NCBI GenBank assembly: GCA_012271025.1
Contig: JAAXHF010000132.1
Span: 1 to 18,597, forward strand
DNA length: 18,597 nucleotides
Source: Deltaproteobacteria bacterium
GTDB taxonomy: Bacteria > Desulfobacterota_B > Binatia > Bin18
Direction: 5' to 3'
The position numbers and the translations under genes are program-made. Below, in pieces: positions 1 to 7,425 of the stretch; positions within the stretch are counted from its first letter, which is position 1; every line of letters begins with the position of its first letter. The notes beneath the pieces were generated by a model. The model did not search any database, was not told the DNA's origin, and saw nothing but the letters and a program-made list of their open reading frames with translations.

Positions 1-88
1 AGGCCAGGGGGGTCATGCCCACCGGCGGGACCAGCGCCTGTAAGGCGGCCAGGGTGGTGGCACCAAGCTCGATGGTCTGACTCTCCAG
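1..88 (-). CDS. 5' end of an unknown gene running off the window
   Basis: Reading leftward from about position 88 the minus strand stays open to the window edge. It gives a peptide with ordinary protein-like composition (…TIELGATTLAALQALVPP…). An AAGGAG-like ribosome binding site lies just upstream at about 95-100, but no ATG follows at normal spacing; the nearest candidates are CTG or a non-standard codon, so the start is unknown. No family is recognised from this short piece. Only about 29 codons are visible, so it may be a real gene start or chance open sequence. Confidence 0.25.
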   Translation of the reverse strand, partial: MESQTIELGATTLAALQALVPPVGMTPLA

Positions 89-156
89 AGTTCGCTCCTT
101 AGCACAAATCCTGCGTCCCACCCCTCACGGCAGGCCAGGGCAAAAATTTTTCGGTC

Positions 157-621
157 TCACAGCTCGTCTTCCTGGATGAGCTGCTGGGCGTCCTGGAGGT
201 TGCGCTGGGCGCGCACAAAGTTGGCGTTGAGCCGTACCGCTTCTTCGAAGGCGAGGATGGCCTCGTCCCGGCGGCCCAGGCGCAGGTAGAGTTCGCCGAG
301 TTCGTTGTGGGCCACGTCGTCGGTCGGACACAGGGTCAGGCCCTCCCGGTATGTAGCGATGGCTGCGTCGCCGTCCTCGGCTTTACGCGCTTCCTCAAAC
401 GTGTAGAAGGCGGTGTTGCAGTCCTCGCGTTCCTTTTCGGCCTGCCGGGCCTGCTGCCTCAGCGCCTCGGTCTCGGCCTTGACCTGTTCGGTCTCGGCCT
501 TGAGCCGTTCGATCTCGGCCTGCTGCTGCTCAATCAGGCTGCGGTCAATGACGAGGTCCCACATGCCGTCCCAGGCGCTGCACGCCGACACCAGCAGACA
601 CCCGGCCAGGAGCAAAAACAT
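157..621 (-). CDS. TPR-repeat lipoprotein with coiled coil
   Basis: Predicted envelope lipoprotein of about 154 residues. The N-terminus is a hydrophobic stretch (MFLLLAGCLLVSAC) containing two possible lipobox cysteines, LAGC at 8 and VSAC at 14; the second leaves a more normal signal length. Residues about 30-68 form a charged heptad-like coiled coil with repeated KAETE units. Residues about 70-140 resemble tetratricopeptide repeats (AFYTFEEARK…, AHNELGELYLRLGRRDEA, AILAFEEAVRLNANF). TPRs bind protein partners, so a scaffold role at the membrane is likely, but the partner is unknown. The ATG at 621 has an AGGGTG sequence upstream. The frame is open to 684, which would add basic residues to the signal peptide, so the exact start is uncertain. 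It lies 63 bp downstream of gloB on the same strand. Confidence 0.75.
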   Translation of the reverse strand: MFLLLAGCLLVSACSAWDGMWDLVIDRSLIEQQQAEIERLKAETEQVKAETEALRQQARQAEKEREDCNTAFYTFEEARKAEDGDAAIATYREGLTLCPTDDVAHNELGELYLRLGRRDEAILAFEEAVRLNANFVRAQRNLQDAQQLIQEDEL

Positions 622-684
622 GTGAGTCACCCTGAGCTTTGGATCAGGCTGAGAGGATGAACCACATTTCCAGCGCCGGCCCAT

Positions 685-1461
685 TCAGAAATTGTCCTTG
701 AGGTAACGGGTACGCTCCAGCACGGTCACGTCGTCGAGTCGCAGGCTGGGAAACTGCTTTGTGATATTGGCCCGCAACTCCTGGCTGTCCACCCGGATAA
801 ACGGATTGATCGTCTTTTCCTCGGCCACGGTTGACGGAATGGTGGGCTGATTCTTGGCCCGGGCCTCCTGAGCCCAGCGCAGCTTGGCCGCGACGGCGGC
901 GTTGTTCGGCTCCAGGGTCAGGGCAAACTCCAGGTTGTTGATCGTGTACTCATGACCAGGGTAGATGCGGGTGTCCTCGGGCAGGGCACTCAGCTTGAGC
1001 ATATTGTTGTGCATGTCTGCGGCCGTGCCCTCGAACAGCCGCCCGCAGCCGGCGACGAACAGCGTGTCGCCGGTAAAAGCCACCTTTTCGGCCGCAAAAT
1101 GGACGGCCACATGCCCACTGGTGTGGCACGGGATGAACAAAAACCGGCCCTCCAGATTGCCGATGCTGACCGTGTCGCCCTCGTCCACCATGTGGCTGAT
1201 GCACGGCGTGCGGGTCTCGTCGCGTTTGTGGCCGTAGACCCGCAGGTCGGGATATTCCTGGACCAGCTCCTTGTTGCCGCCGACATGATCCCAGTGGTGG
1301 TGGGTGTTGATGATGGTGGTGAAGTTCACCCCCTCGCGCTTGACCGCCTCAGCCACCGGACCGGCTTCCGAGGGATCGACCACGCCGGCCTCGTTCGTGG
1401 CTTCGTCAATGACGAGATAGGCATAATTGTCGGACAAAACGGGAATGGTGATAATTTTCAT
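685..1461 (-). CDS. gloB: Hydroxyacylglutathione hydrolase (glyoxalase II)
   Basis: Glyoxalase II hydrolyses S-D-lactoylglutathione to D-lactate and glutathione, the second step of methylglyoxal detoxification in the cytosol. The 258-residue length is normal for the family. The metallo-beta-lactamase dinuclear zinc site is complete: THHHWDH at 53-59, His117 in the HTSGH segment, Asp132 in GDTLF, and His170 in YPGHEY. The C-terminal substrate-binding part, ending near EKTINPFIR, is typical. The chosen ATG has AAGGAG about 8 bp upstream; the frame stays open far beyond this start, but that part is antisense to the VOC gene and not protein-like. It is divergent from the VOC gene and may share a detoxification theme with it. 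No glyoxalase I is certain in this window. Confidence 0.95.
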   Translation of the reverse strand: MKIITIPVLSDNYAYLVIDEATNEAGVVDPSEAGPVAEAVKREGVNFTTIINTHHHWDHVGGNKELVQEYPDLRVYGHKRDETRTPCISHMVDEGDTVSIGNLEGRFLFIPCHTSGHVAVHFAAEKVAFTGDTLFVAGCGRLFEGTAADMHNNMLKLSALPEDTRIYPGHEYTINNLEFALTLEPNNAAVAAKLRWAQEARAKNQPTIPSTVAEEKTINPFIRVDSQELRANITKQFPSLRLDDVTVLERTRYLKDNF

Positions 1462-1599
1462 CGGAGTCTCCTTAGCACTGGTGTGGGCTTGAGAACGGGG
1501 CCAATCTAGCCGACGCCTCTCGGCGGGGTCAAGCCGGTGTTGCGCGACCGACCCGTCCTCGGCTAAGACAGACACACCCCCCGTTCTTGGAGGCAGGCC

Positions 1600-2001
1600 A
1601 TGCAAGGCGTTCTGGATCATATCGTGCTGAATGCAGAAGATGTTGAAGCCCTGGTGCGGTTTTATACCGAGGTGGTCGAGCTGGCGCCCGAGCGCCTGGA
1701 CGCCTTTCGGCAGGGCCAGGTGCCGTTTCCCTCGGTCCGGCTGAACGCCGGCACAATCATCGATCTGGCCCCCAAGGCCATGTGGCAGGGGGCCGAGCTT
1801 CAGGACCGCGGCCGGCCCAACCTGGGCCATTTCTGTCTGACCCTGGACAAGGCCGACTGGGAGGGGCTGCGCGCCCGGGTGGCGGCTCGACACATTCCGA
1901 TTGAAGGCCCGCTGCCCCGCTGGGGGGCGCGGGGGAATGCCACCTCGATCTATTTTCACGATCCCGAGGGCAACGAGATTGAGGCGCGCTACTATGAATG
2001 A
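1600..2001 (+). CDS. VOC-family metalloprotein (glyoxalase/dioxygenase superfamily)
   Basis: A single-unit vicinal-oxygen-chelate protein of 133 residues. The pattern DHIVLNAEDVEALVRFYTE near the N-terminus and YFHDPEGNEIEARYYE at the C-terminus are the classical beta-alpha-beta-beta-beta ends of the fold. His7, His77 and Glu126 are positioned as the usual metal ligands. Family members include glyoxalase I, fosfomycin resistance proteins and extradiol dioxygenases; the sequence does not let me choose among them. GGAGG lies just upstream of the ATG. It is divergent from gloB and ends inside a strong hairpin, so it is probably a monocistronic unit. Confidence 0.85.
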   Translation: MQGVLDHIVLNAEDVEALVRFYTEVVELAPERLDAFRQGQVPFPSVRLNAGTIIDLAPKAMWQGAELQDRGRPNLGHFCLTLDKADWEGLRARVAARHIPIEGPLPRWGARGNATSIYFHDPEGNEIEARYYE

Positions 2002-2046
2002 GGAAACGTGTCCTCCAACCACATGAACCTGTTGACACGTTTCCTC
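2000..2046 (+). terminator. Hairpin terminator of the VOC gene
   Basis: Perfect 13-bp arms (GAGGAAACGTGTC and GACACGTTTCCTC) are separated by 21 nt. The left arm overlaps the last bases of the VOC stop codon and the right arm is followed by a short T run. The T tract is weak and the stem is AT-containing, so attenuation, RNA stabilisation or a protein-binding palindrome are alternatives. Confidence 0.55.
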
Positions 2047-2058
2047 TTTGAAGACTGA

Positions 2059-2077
2059 GGCTGGCCTCACACCAGCC
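2059..2077 (-). terminator. Small hairpin after the alpha/beta hydrolase gene
   Basis: GGCTGG and CCAGCC arms with a 7-nt loop lie 7 bp beyond the hydrolase stop codon. Read on the minus strand, the stem is followed by a moderately pyrimidine-rich TCAGTCTTC tail. It is plausible as a weak terminator and lies back to back with the hairpin of the convergent VOC gene. Confidence 0.35.
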
Positions 2078-2083
2078 CATGCT

Positions 2084-2866
2084 CTAGGCTGACACCTGCT
2101 CGCGCAGAAAGCCGCCGACGAGACGGTTAAACTCGTCGGCCCGCTCAAAATACACCGAGTGGCCGCAGCCGGGGACGGTGATAAACCGGGCGTGCGGCAG
2201 CTGGGCGGCCACACTCTGCATGGCCGGCGGCGGGGTCAGGACATCCTCCTCGCCGACAATCAGCAGAGTCGGAATCCGGTGCTCGACAATCGGCCGGGGA
2301 TCGGCCTTGAGACTGAACAGGGCCGTGCCCAGATTGGGTGCGACGTGCATGTTAAGGGCTACAATCTGCTGGTACAGGAAGGTCAGCACCGGCTCGCGCT
2401 GGGGAAACGTCGGCGAATAGGCGTTCTTCAGCAGCTCAGCCAAGCTGCCGCGCGAGCGTTCTCGAATCCCGGCCTGGGCCTGGGCGGTCTGGTCGGTTTC
2501 GATCCCACCCAGGGTGTCGCACAGGATCAGGCCGTTGGTCCGCTGGGGGTGGGCGGCGGCAAATCCGCACACCGTCCAGCCGCCCATCGACTGGCCGGCC
2601 AGTACGGCGTGTTCCACCTCAAGATGATCGAGCAGGCCAACCAGATCCTGCACGAAGGCGGTGGGACCGGGACCGTCCGGGACATCTCGCGACAGTCCGA
2701 AACTTCGGTGGTCAAAGGTGATGACGCTGAAGGAGTCCGAGAAGGCCGGCACCTGCTGCCACCAGCTCAGATGGCTGCCGCCCCCGCCGTGGGCAAGGAC
2801 CAGGGCCGGACCCTGACCGTGGACCTCGTAGTACAGCTCAATCCCGTTAATGCTGGCAAAAGGCAT
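2084..2866 (-). CDS. Alpha/beta-fold hydrolase
   Basis: A 260-residue soluble hydrolase of the MhpC/haloperoxidase-like type. The nucleophile elbow GQSMGG carries Ser93, the HGGGG segment at 26-30 forms the oxyanion region, Asp208 lies in VGEEDVLTP and His236 in GCGHSVYF, giving a complete catalytic triad. The substrate is not evident; relatives include C-C bond hydrolases, enol-lactonases and esterases. The ATG is preceded by GGGAGGAG at good spacing. It lies downstream of hicA on the same strand but separated by about 50 bp, and convergent with the VOC gene, so it probably has its own promoter. Confidence 0.9.
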   Translation of the reverse strand: MPFASINGIELYYEVHGQGPALVLAHGGGGSHLSWWQQVPAFSDSFSVITFDHRSFGLSRDVPDGPGPTAFVQDLVGLLDHLEVEHAVLAGQSMGGWTVCGFAAAHPQRTNGLILCDTLGGIETDQTAQAQAGIRERSRGSLAELLKNAYSPTFPQREPVLTFLYQQIVALNMHVAPNLGTALFSLKADPRPIVEHRIPTLLIVGEEDVLTPPPAMQSVAAQLPHARFITVPGCGHSVYFERADEFNRLVGGFLREQVSA

Positions 2867-2919
2867 ACGCTCCTCCCTAGTTCGGATTGCCTGGGATCAT
2901 TTCTCTACAGTCCTTGAAT

Positions 2920-3102
2920 TCATGAAGGATTGCTCAGCTGCTTCAGAATATGCTTGGCAAGACCTTCCTTAATTTCTCGATGACGCGGAATAGGCTGAGA
3001 GACCCCTGTGTTGGGGTTGCGATACCAGTCGTGCTTTCCGCCGTGCCGCACGAGGATGCAGCCGAATCCTTGGAGCGTTCTAAGCAGCGCGGTGCGCTTC
3101 AC
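2920..3102 (-). CDS. hicA: HicA-family mRNA interferase toxin
   Basis: HicA toxins cleave mRNA and tmRNA in a ribosome-independent way through a small double-stranded RNA-binding fold. This 60-residue protein has the family layout: an N-terminal helix (LLRTLQGFGC), the GG-x-H motif with catalytic His24 (HGGKHD), and the conserved PIPRHREIKEG segment at 38-47. Its ATG overlaps the stop of the antitoxin gene by 4 bp, so translation is coupled, in the antitoxin-first order common for hicBA. It appears full length and intact. Confidence 0.9.
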   Translation of the reverse strand: MKRTALLRTLQGFGCILVRHGGKHDWYRNPNTGVSQPIPRHREIKEGLAKHILKQLSNPS

Positions 3103-3290
3103 GCCAGCACCAATTCGTCTAGCTTACGGATGCCGGGTATCTCTCCACTTGTCAGGTCGGCGTACAAGTCCCGCAGATGATCCTTGAGATCGTCCAAGGT
3201 TTCGCCCTGGGTCCAATAATCAGGGTAGTCTTGCAGATAGCCGAGCCACGCCCCATCCTCTTCCCAGTACACAAATTTTGTCGTCTGCAT
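3099..3290 (-). CDS. hicB: HicB-family antitoxin, short form
   Basis: Antitoxin partner of the downstream hicA. The 63 residues match the degenerate RNase-H-like HicB fold: FVYWEEDGAWLGYLQDYPDY, then TQGETLDDLKDHLRDL. The C-terminal DNA-binding domain (HTH or RHH) found in longer HicB proteins is missing, because the gene ends soon after the fold. This form can neutralise HicA but may not repress its own promoter directly. AAGGAGG lies 10 bp upstream of the ATG. The 4-bp overlap with hicA supports a working module. Confidence 0.88.
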   Translation of the reverse strand: MQTTKFVYWEEDGAWLGYLQDYPDYWTQGETLDDLKDHLRDLYADLTSGEIPGIRKLDELVLA

Positions 3291-3392
3291 GGGTGGCTAA
3301 CCTCCTTCTCGTCTCAGCCTCTGGATCGGGCAAACCTTCTTTATCCAGTGCTTCAATTACCGAAACGATCTTCTTGCCGCAGCCGGCACGGG

Positions 3393-4637
3393 CTAGCCTG
3401 ATGGAGAACCTGCGCGCTCAGCCGCAATCTCGGCCTGCGAGGCCACGACGCGGGCGGCTTTGAGCTGGGCGATGTGCTCTGCCGAGTAGCCCAGGATGCG
3501 GCCCAAGACCGCATCGGTGTGCTCACCCAGCAGCGGCCCCGAGGCGCGCACCCCACCGGGCGTGGCCGACAGCTTGATCGGGGTGCCGTCCAGCACGGCT
3601 CGGCCCTCGTCCGGGCTGTCCACCTGTGCCCAGTAGCCCCGGGCGCGGAGCTGAGGGTCGCGGTCCAGGTCTTCAGCGTTGGCCACCACCCCGGCCGCTA
3701 CGCCGGCCTGCTGGAGCACGCGCATGACCTCGTGGGGCGTGTGTCGGCAGGTCCAGGCTTCAATATGGCGATCCAGCTCGTCCTGGTTGTTCAGACGCGC
3801 GTCGAGGCTGGCGAAGCGTTCCTGGCCGGTCCAGGCCGGGTTGCCCAGCACCCGGCACAGCGCCTGCCACTCGTCTTCGGTAAACACGGTGATGGCGCAC
3901 CAGCGGTCGTCGCCCCGGCAGCGATATATGCCGTGCGGTGCGGCCGGAGCCTCCTGAGAACGGTTGCCCGGCGGGCCGAGGGTCGTCCCGTTGGCCGCAC
4001 TGTCGAGCAGGGCCGGCCCGACAATGCTGGAGATAGTCTCAAACTGTGACAGATCGACAAACTGTCCCTGGCCCGTGCGTCGGCGATGCCACAGGGCCAT
4101 CAACACGGCCAGGGCGCCGCTGTAGCCGCCCGACATGTCGGCGTAGGAATAGCCCCAGCCGGCCGGCTCCTTGCCGGCGTGGCGCATCAGCAGGGTATAG
4201 CCGGACAGGGCCTGGAGGGTCGGGCCATAGCTGACATAGTCCTTGTGCGGCCCGGTGTGGCCGAAGCCCGACATGCTGACGGCAATGATGTCGGGTTTGA
4301 TCTGGACGAGGCTGTCGTAGTCCATGCCCCAGTTGCGCATCACCCGGGCGCTGAAGTTGTCGATCACCACGTCCGAGACCGCCACCAACTGGCGGGCAAT
4401 CTCTACCCCGCGCGGGTCGACCATATTGATCACGGTGCTGTGTTTGCCGCGGAACAGGTTGCCGGTAAAGCCGCCCCGACGGGTGCCGAGGTCGAGCGAG
4501 TCGCGCCGCTCGATCTTGATCACCTCGGCGCCCTGGTCGGCCAGAATCCGGGTCGCCACCGGCCCGGCCACCACCCAGGTAAAGTCCAGGATGCGTACGC
4601 CGCTCAGCGCCCGGCGCCGTGCTTGCTGCTCGCTCAT
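3393..4637 (-). CDS. CaiB/BaiF-family CoA-transferase
   Basis: Class III CoA-transferase that moves CoA between acyl-CoA and a free acid via an aspartyl-CoA thioester. Length of 414 residues is normal. Family signatures are the N-terminal LSGVRILDFTWVVAGPVATR, ADQGAEVIKIERR, VVIDNF at 90-95, and the catalytic Asp167 in YADMSGG. The C-terminal GPLLGEHTDAVL is also typical. The donor and acceptor are unknown; relatives act on formyl-, carnitinyl-, succinyl- or bile-acid-CoA. Only 10 bp separate it from the upstream alcohol dehydrogenase, so the two genes are very likely co-transcribed in one catabolic route. Confidence 0.93.
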   Translation of the reverse strand: MSEQQARRRALSGVRILDFTWVVAGPVATRILADQGAEVIKIERRDSLDLGTRRGGFTGNLFRGKHSTVINMVDPRGVEIARQLVAVSDVVIDNFSARVMRNWGMDYDSLVQIKPDIIAVSMSGFGHTGPHKDYVSYGPTLQALSGYTLLMRHAGKEPAGWGYSYADMSGGYSGALAVLMALWHRRRTGQGQFVDLSQFETISSIVGPALLDSAANGTTLGPPGNRSQEAPAAPHGIYRCRGDDRWCAITVFTEDEWQALCRVLGNPAWTGQERFASLDARLNNQDELDRHIEAWTCRHTPHEVMRVLQQAGVAAGVVANAEDLDRDPQLRARGYWAQVDSPDEGRAVLDGTPIKLSATPGGVRASGPLLGEHTDAVLGRILGYSAEHIAQLKAARVVASQAEIAAERAGSPSG

Positions 4638-4647
4638 GCCGTCCCGC

Positions 4648-5658
4648 CTAGCCGCTCACCACGATCTTGCCAAAGTGGACCGCGCTTTCCATACACCGCA
4701 GGGCGTCCTGGGCGTGCTCAAAGGGAAACACCTGGTCGATCACCGGCTGGGTGTGGTTGATGGTCATGGCCGCGTTCATGTCCTCGAACATGTCCCGCGA
4801 GCCCACATAGATGCCCTGCAGCTGGATACTCTTTTGCAGGATCGGCATCGGGTTGGTTTCGCCGGCAAAGCCGGACAGGACGCCGATCAGGCCGATGAAA
4901 CCGCCCACCCGGGTGGCCTGAAACGACTGGCCCAGAGTGCCGGCCCCGCCGACCTCGACCACGTGATCGACCCCCACCCCGTCGGTGATATCCAGGGCGG
5001 CTTTGCCCCACTCCGGGGTAGTCTTGTAGTTGATCAGATGATCGGCGCCCAGCTGCTTGGCACGTTCGAGTTTTTCGTCACTGCTGGAGGTGATGATGAC
5101 CTGAGCGCCGGCCGCCTTGGCGAACTGCAAGGCAAAGATCGACACCCCGCCGGTGCCCATCACCAGGACCGTATCGCCGGCCTTCATCCGGCCGACCGTC
5201 ACCAGGTCTTGCCAGGCGGTGACTGCGGCGCAGGGCAGGCTGGCCGCATCTTCATACGACATGTAGTCGGGGATGCGGACCACGCCGTCCTCGTCCAGGA
5301 CCACATACTCGGCCCACATGCCGTCCAGCGCCCCGCCCAGGGCCGACTGGCCGTGAGACGCTTTGGGGCCGCCCGACAACCAGGACTGAAAGAAGATGCC
5401 GGCCACCCGGTCACCTGTCTTAACCCGGCTGACCCCCTCGCCAACCGCCACCACTTCCCCGGCTCCGTCGGACAGCGGAATCAGGGGCTGCTTGAGGCCG
5501 CGCAGCCCGCCGTGTTTGACCGTCATCAGATCCCGGTAGTTGAGCGAGGTGGCTTTGACCCGAATGCAGATCTGATGGGGACCCGGCTGCGGGTCGGGCC
5601 GCTCGACGCAGTGGAGCTGTTCGATACCGAACTCTTGGTTGATTTCCCAGGCGCGCAT
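4648..5658 (-). CDS. MDR-family NAD(P)-dependent alcohol dehydrogenase / quinone oxidoreductase
   Basis: A 336-residue medium-chain dehydrogenase. The N-terminal GroES-like domain carries SLNYRDLM (38-45), the signature of zinc-independent quinone-oxidoreductase-type members, and PLSDGAGEVVAVGEGV. The Rossmann domain carries MGTGGVSIFALQFAKAAGA (from 167), and the SSSDEKLERA segment suggests NADP(H) preference. Canonical catalytic zinc cysteines are not seen, though an acidic DGAGEV segment replaces the usual region. AAGGAG precedes the ATG. It is the promoter-proximal gene of a pair with the CoA-transferase. Confidence 0.92.
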   Translation of the reverse strand: MRAWEINQEFGIEQLHCVERPDPQPGPHQICIRVKATSLNYRDLMTVKHGGLRGLKQPLIPLSDGAGEVVAVGEGVSRVKTGDRVAGIFFQSWLSGGPKASHGQSALGGALDGMWAEYVVLDEDGVVRIPDYMSYEDAASLPCAAVTAWQDLVTVGRMKAGDTVLVMGTGGVSIFALQFAKAAGAQVIITSSSDEKLERAKQLGADHLINYKTTPEWGKAALDITDGVGVDHVVEVGGAGTLGQSFQATRVGGFIGLIGVLSGFAGETNPMPILQKSIQLQGIYVGSRDMFEDMNAAMTINHTQPVIDQVFPFEHAQDALRCMESAVHFGKIVVSG

Positions 5659-5683
5659 AGGAGACTCCTTGTGTGAAAGAAAG

Positions 5684-5715
5684 GTCTTCAGTTTTCGGTC
5701 TTCGTCTTCAGTTTT
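5684..5715. repeat. Short direct repeat in the LLM/ADH spacer
   Basis: GTCTTCAGTTTT occurs twice (5684-5695 and 5704-5715) with a 20-bp period in the pyrimidine-rich 90-bp gap between the dehydrogenase start and the end of the upstream-lying LLM gene. On the minus strand, which is transcribed here, it reads as a purine-rich leader. Its function is unknown; low-complexity spacer is the simplest view. Confidence 0.5.
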
Positions 5716-5748
5716 GCCCTTTGCCTTTTTTGTACCTTTTTGGGACTC

Positions 5749-6765
5749 TCACGCGGCAAAGGCTTCGACAATGTTCCGCCAGCGTTTGTCATTCACCCCC
5801 GGCCGGTCGGGGTGGTAGAAGGCCAGCCGGTCGAGCAGACCGTGGTAGCGCTCCTTGAGCAGGGCCAGGATTTCTTCCGGGCTGCCGGTCACCGTATACA
5901 CGTCGAGCATCTCATCGGTGATGTCCCTGGCCATGGCCTGCCACTCGCCCTGGGCGGCTTTTTTATTGAGCGCCAGACACACCTCGCCCCAGCCGTGCAC
6001 GTCGAGCACCGGCTTGTAGGTACGGGTTGAGGCGTAGAAGGAGATCTGGCTGCGGACCTTTTCACGCATGGCGTCGATTTCCTTCTGGCTGTCGCCCATG
6101 ATGACGAAGGCCGAGCTGGAAACACACACGTCTTCCCGACTCCGCCCCGCTTTGGCCGCGCCCTCGGCAATCTGGGGAATGACGCGCTCGCGTAGGAAGC
6201 GGGCCGAGTGAAAGGGGTGGGCGTGAAAGCCGTCGCACAGCTCGCCGGCCAGGCGACACATATAGGGGTTGACCCCGGCGATATAGATCGGCACCTGGGG
6301 ATGGTCGATCTTGCCCGGACTGAAGGCCGGCGTCATCAGCGTGTGACTGAAAAACTGGCCCTCGAAGCGCAGCGGGGTGCCGTTCTGCCAGCAGTCCCAG
6401 ATCGCCCGCAGGGCTTGAACGATTTCGCGCAGCTTCGGACCTGGGGATTGCCACGGCACGCTGTAGCGGCGCTGGTTGTGGCCCTTGACCTGGGTGCCCA
6501 GGCCCAGCACGAAACGGCCGCCCGAGGACTTCTGCAAATCCCAGGCGGTATAGGCCAGCGACATGGGGCTGCGGGGAAAGGACAGGGCGATGGCCGTGCC
6601 CAGCCTGAGCCGGCTGGTGCTGGTGGCGGCCACGGCCAGGGGCAGAAACGGATCGTGGGTATTCTCCATGCTCCAGGCCGCGTCAAAGCCGACCTCTTCG
6701 GCGTAGCGGGCAATGGCCATGGCCTCGTGCAGCGAGTTGGCCGTCATCAGGGTGTCGAGTTTCAT
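5749..6765 (-). CDS. LLM-class (luciferase-like) F420-dependent oxidoreductase
   Basis: A TIM-barrel oxidoreductase of 338 residues from the bacterial luciferase-like superfamily. Diagnostic stretches are the AIARYAEEVGFDAAWSMENTHDPF region at the N-terminus, LRLGTAIALSFPRSP in the cofactor-binding strand, GRFVLGLGTQ at about 110, and PIYIAGVNPYMCRLAGELCDG. Members use reduced F420 or FMN; this sub-type resembles TIGR03617-like F420-dependent proteins, but the cofactor cannot be proved here. The ATG chosen has AGGAGAGAT upstream; an in-frame extension to 6816 lacks such a site. It lies upstream of the dehydrogenase/CoA-transferase pair with a 90-bp gap, so it may join that pathway. Confidence 0.9.
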   Translation of the reverse strand: MKLDTLMTANSLHEAMAIARYAEEVGFDAAWSMENTHDPFLPLAVAATSTSRLRLGTAIALSFPRSPMSLAYTAWDLQKSSGGRFVLGLGTQVKGHNQRRYSVPWQSPGPKLREIVQALRAIWDCWQNGTPLRFEGQFFSHTLMTPAFSPGKIDHPQVPIYIAGVNPYMCRLAGELCDGFHAHPFHSARFLRERVIPQIAEGAAKAGRSREDVCVSSSAFVIMGDSQKEIDAMREKVRSQISFYASTRTYKPVLDVHGWGEVCLALNKKAAQGEWQAMARDITDEMLDVYTVTGSPEEILALLKERYHGLLDRLAFYHPDRPGVNDKRWRNIVEAFAA

Positions 6766-6885
6766 GTCCGATCTCTCCTGTGCGGGGCGGTTTCGACCGT
6801 GGGCTGAGACAACCATATGCCCGGTCGGAAATCAACGCCGGACTGTTCCCCTGACCATGAACCGAGGTGGGGTTAAAATCCGCCC

Positions 6886-7377
6886 CTATCCCGGCAAAAA
6901 ATTCCGGTCGAGAGCCTGCTCCAAAGCAAACGGACACACAGCAGGAAACGTCACAACAGGTAAGCCGCTTTCATCAGCAGCCGCTTCACGTGCGTCCTGG
7001 TAGCAATCATCAAGAATGCGTTCAATATACGGTCGCAGGCTCGGGCTGTCGGCTAGTTCGTCGCGCACGCGGCGGCGGTGCTCTCGTATGCTTGCCCGCC
7101 AGCTGTTGGTCCGCTGGTGTGGCTGATAGCGGTACTTCAGGAGATGGATCAGGATGATGATGAGCGCGCTTTTCACAGCCCGTCGCTGGCTTCTCCCCAT
7201 ATCCTCAATCTCCTCAGCCAGGTTCTCGATATCCAGCCCTTGCGTGTGGCCGGACCGCAGCGCTTCCACCTGTTCTCCAACCCAGGCGTAGAAGTCCTGT
7301 TCGTACAATGCCTGCTCCCGTCTGTCCTGTTGAGACGGTTGAGACGGTTGAGAAATTTTGTGCTGTGCTCTCGGCAT
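6886..7377 (-). CDS. DUF29-family protein
   Basis: About 163 residues matching the DUF29 family widespread in cyanobacteria and proteobacteria: LYEQDFYAWVGEQVEALRSG, then LDIENLAEEIEDMGRSQRRA, HLLKYRYQPHQRTNSWRASI and FPAVCPFALEQALD near the end. The family is all-helical with no established function and often occurs in many copies near mobile or TA genes. An in-frame GTG at 7386 is an alternative start; neither start has a strong ribosome binding site. The N-terminal SQPSQPSQQ stretch arises from a short direct repeat in the DNA and is probably disordered. Confidence 0.85.
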   Translation of the reverse strand: MPRAQHKISQPSQPSQQDRREQALYEQDFYAWVGEQVEALRSGHTQGLDIENLAEEIEDMGRSQRRAVKSALIIILIHLLKYRYQPHQRTNSWRASIREHRRRVRDELADSPSLRPYIERILDDCYQDAREAAADESGLPVVTFPAVCPFALEQALDRNFLPG

Positions 7378-7425
7378 GTGACCCACTCTAGCATTGGTGC
7401 CTGTCTTGAGACATGTCTGCCCGCC

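Noticed and set aside
1462..2214. N-terminal extension of the gloB frame
   Set aside because: It runs antisense across the VOC gene, and glyoxalase II has a normal length and good ribosome site from the ATG at 1461.
4324..5676. A 450-codon open frame on the plus strand
   Set aside because: It is antisense to the alcohol dehydrogenase and CoA-transferase, both of which show full family motifs. Its His/Asp/Gly-rich composition is typical of a GC-rich antisense shadow.
7409..7418. Palindrome AGACATGTCT
   Set aside because: A 10-bp palindrome is expected by chance at this scale, and no promoter elements support it as an operator.
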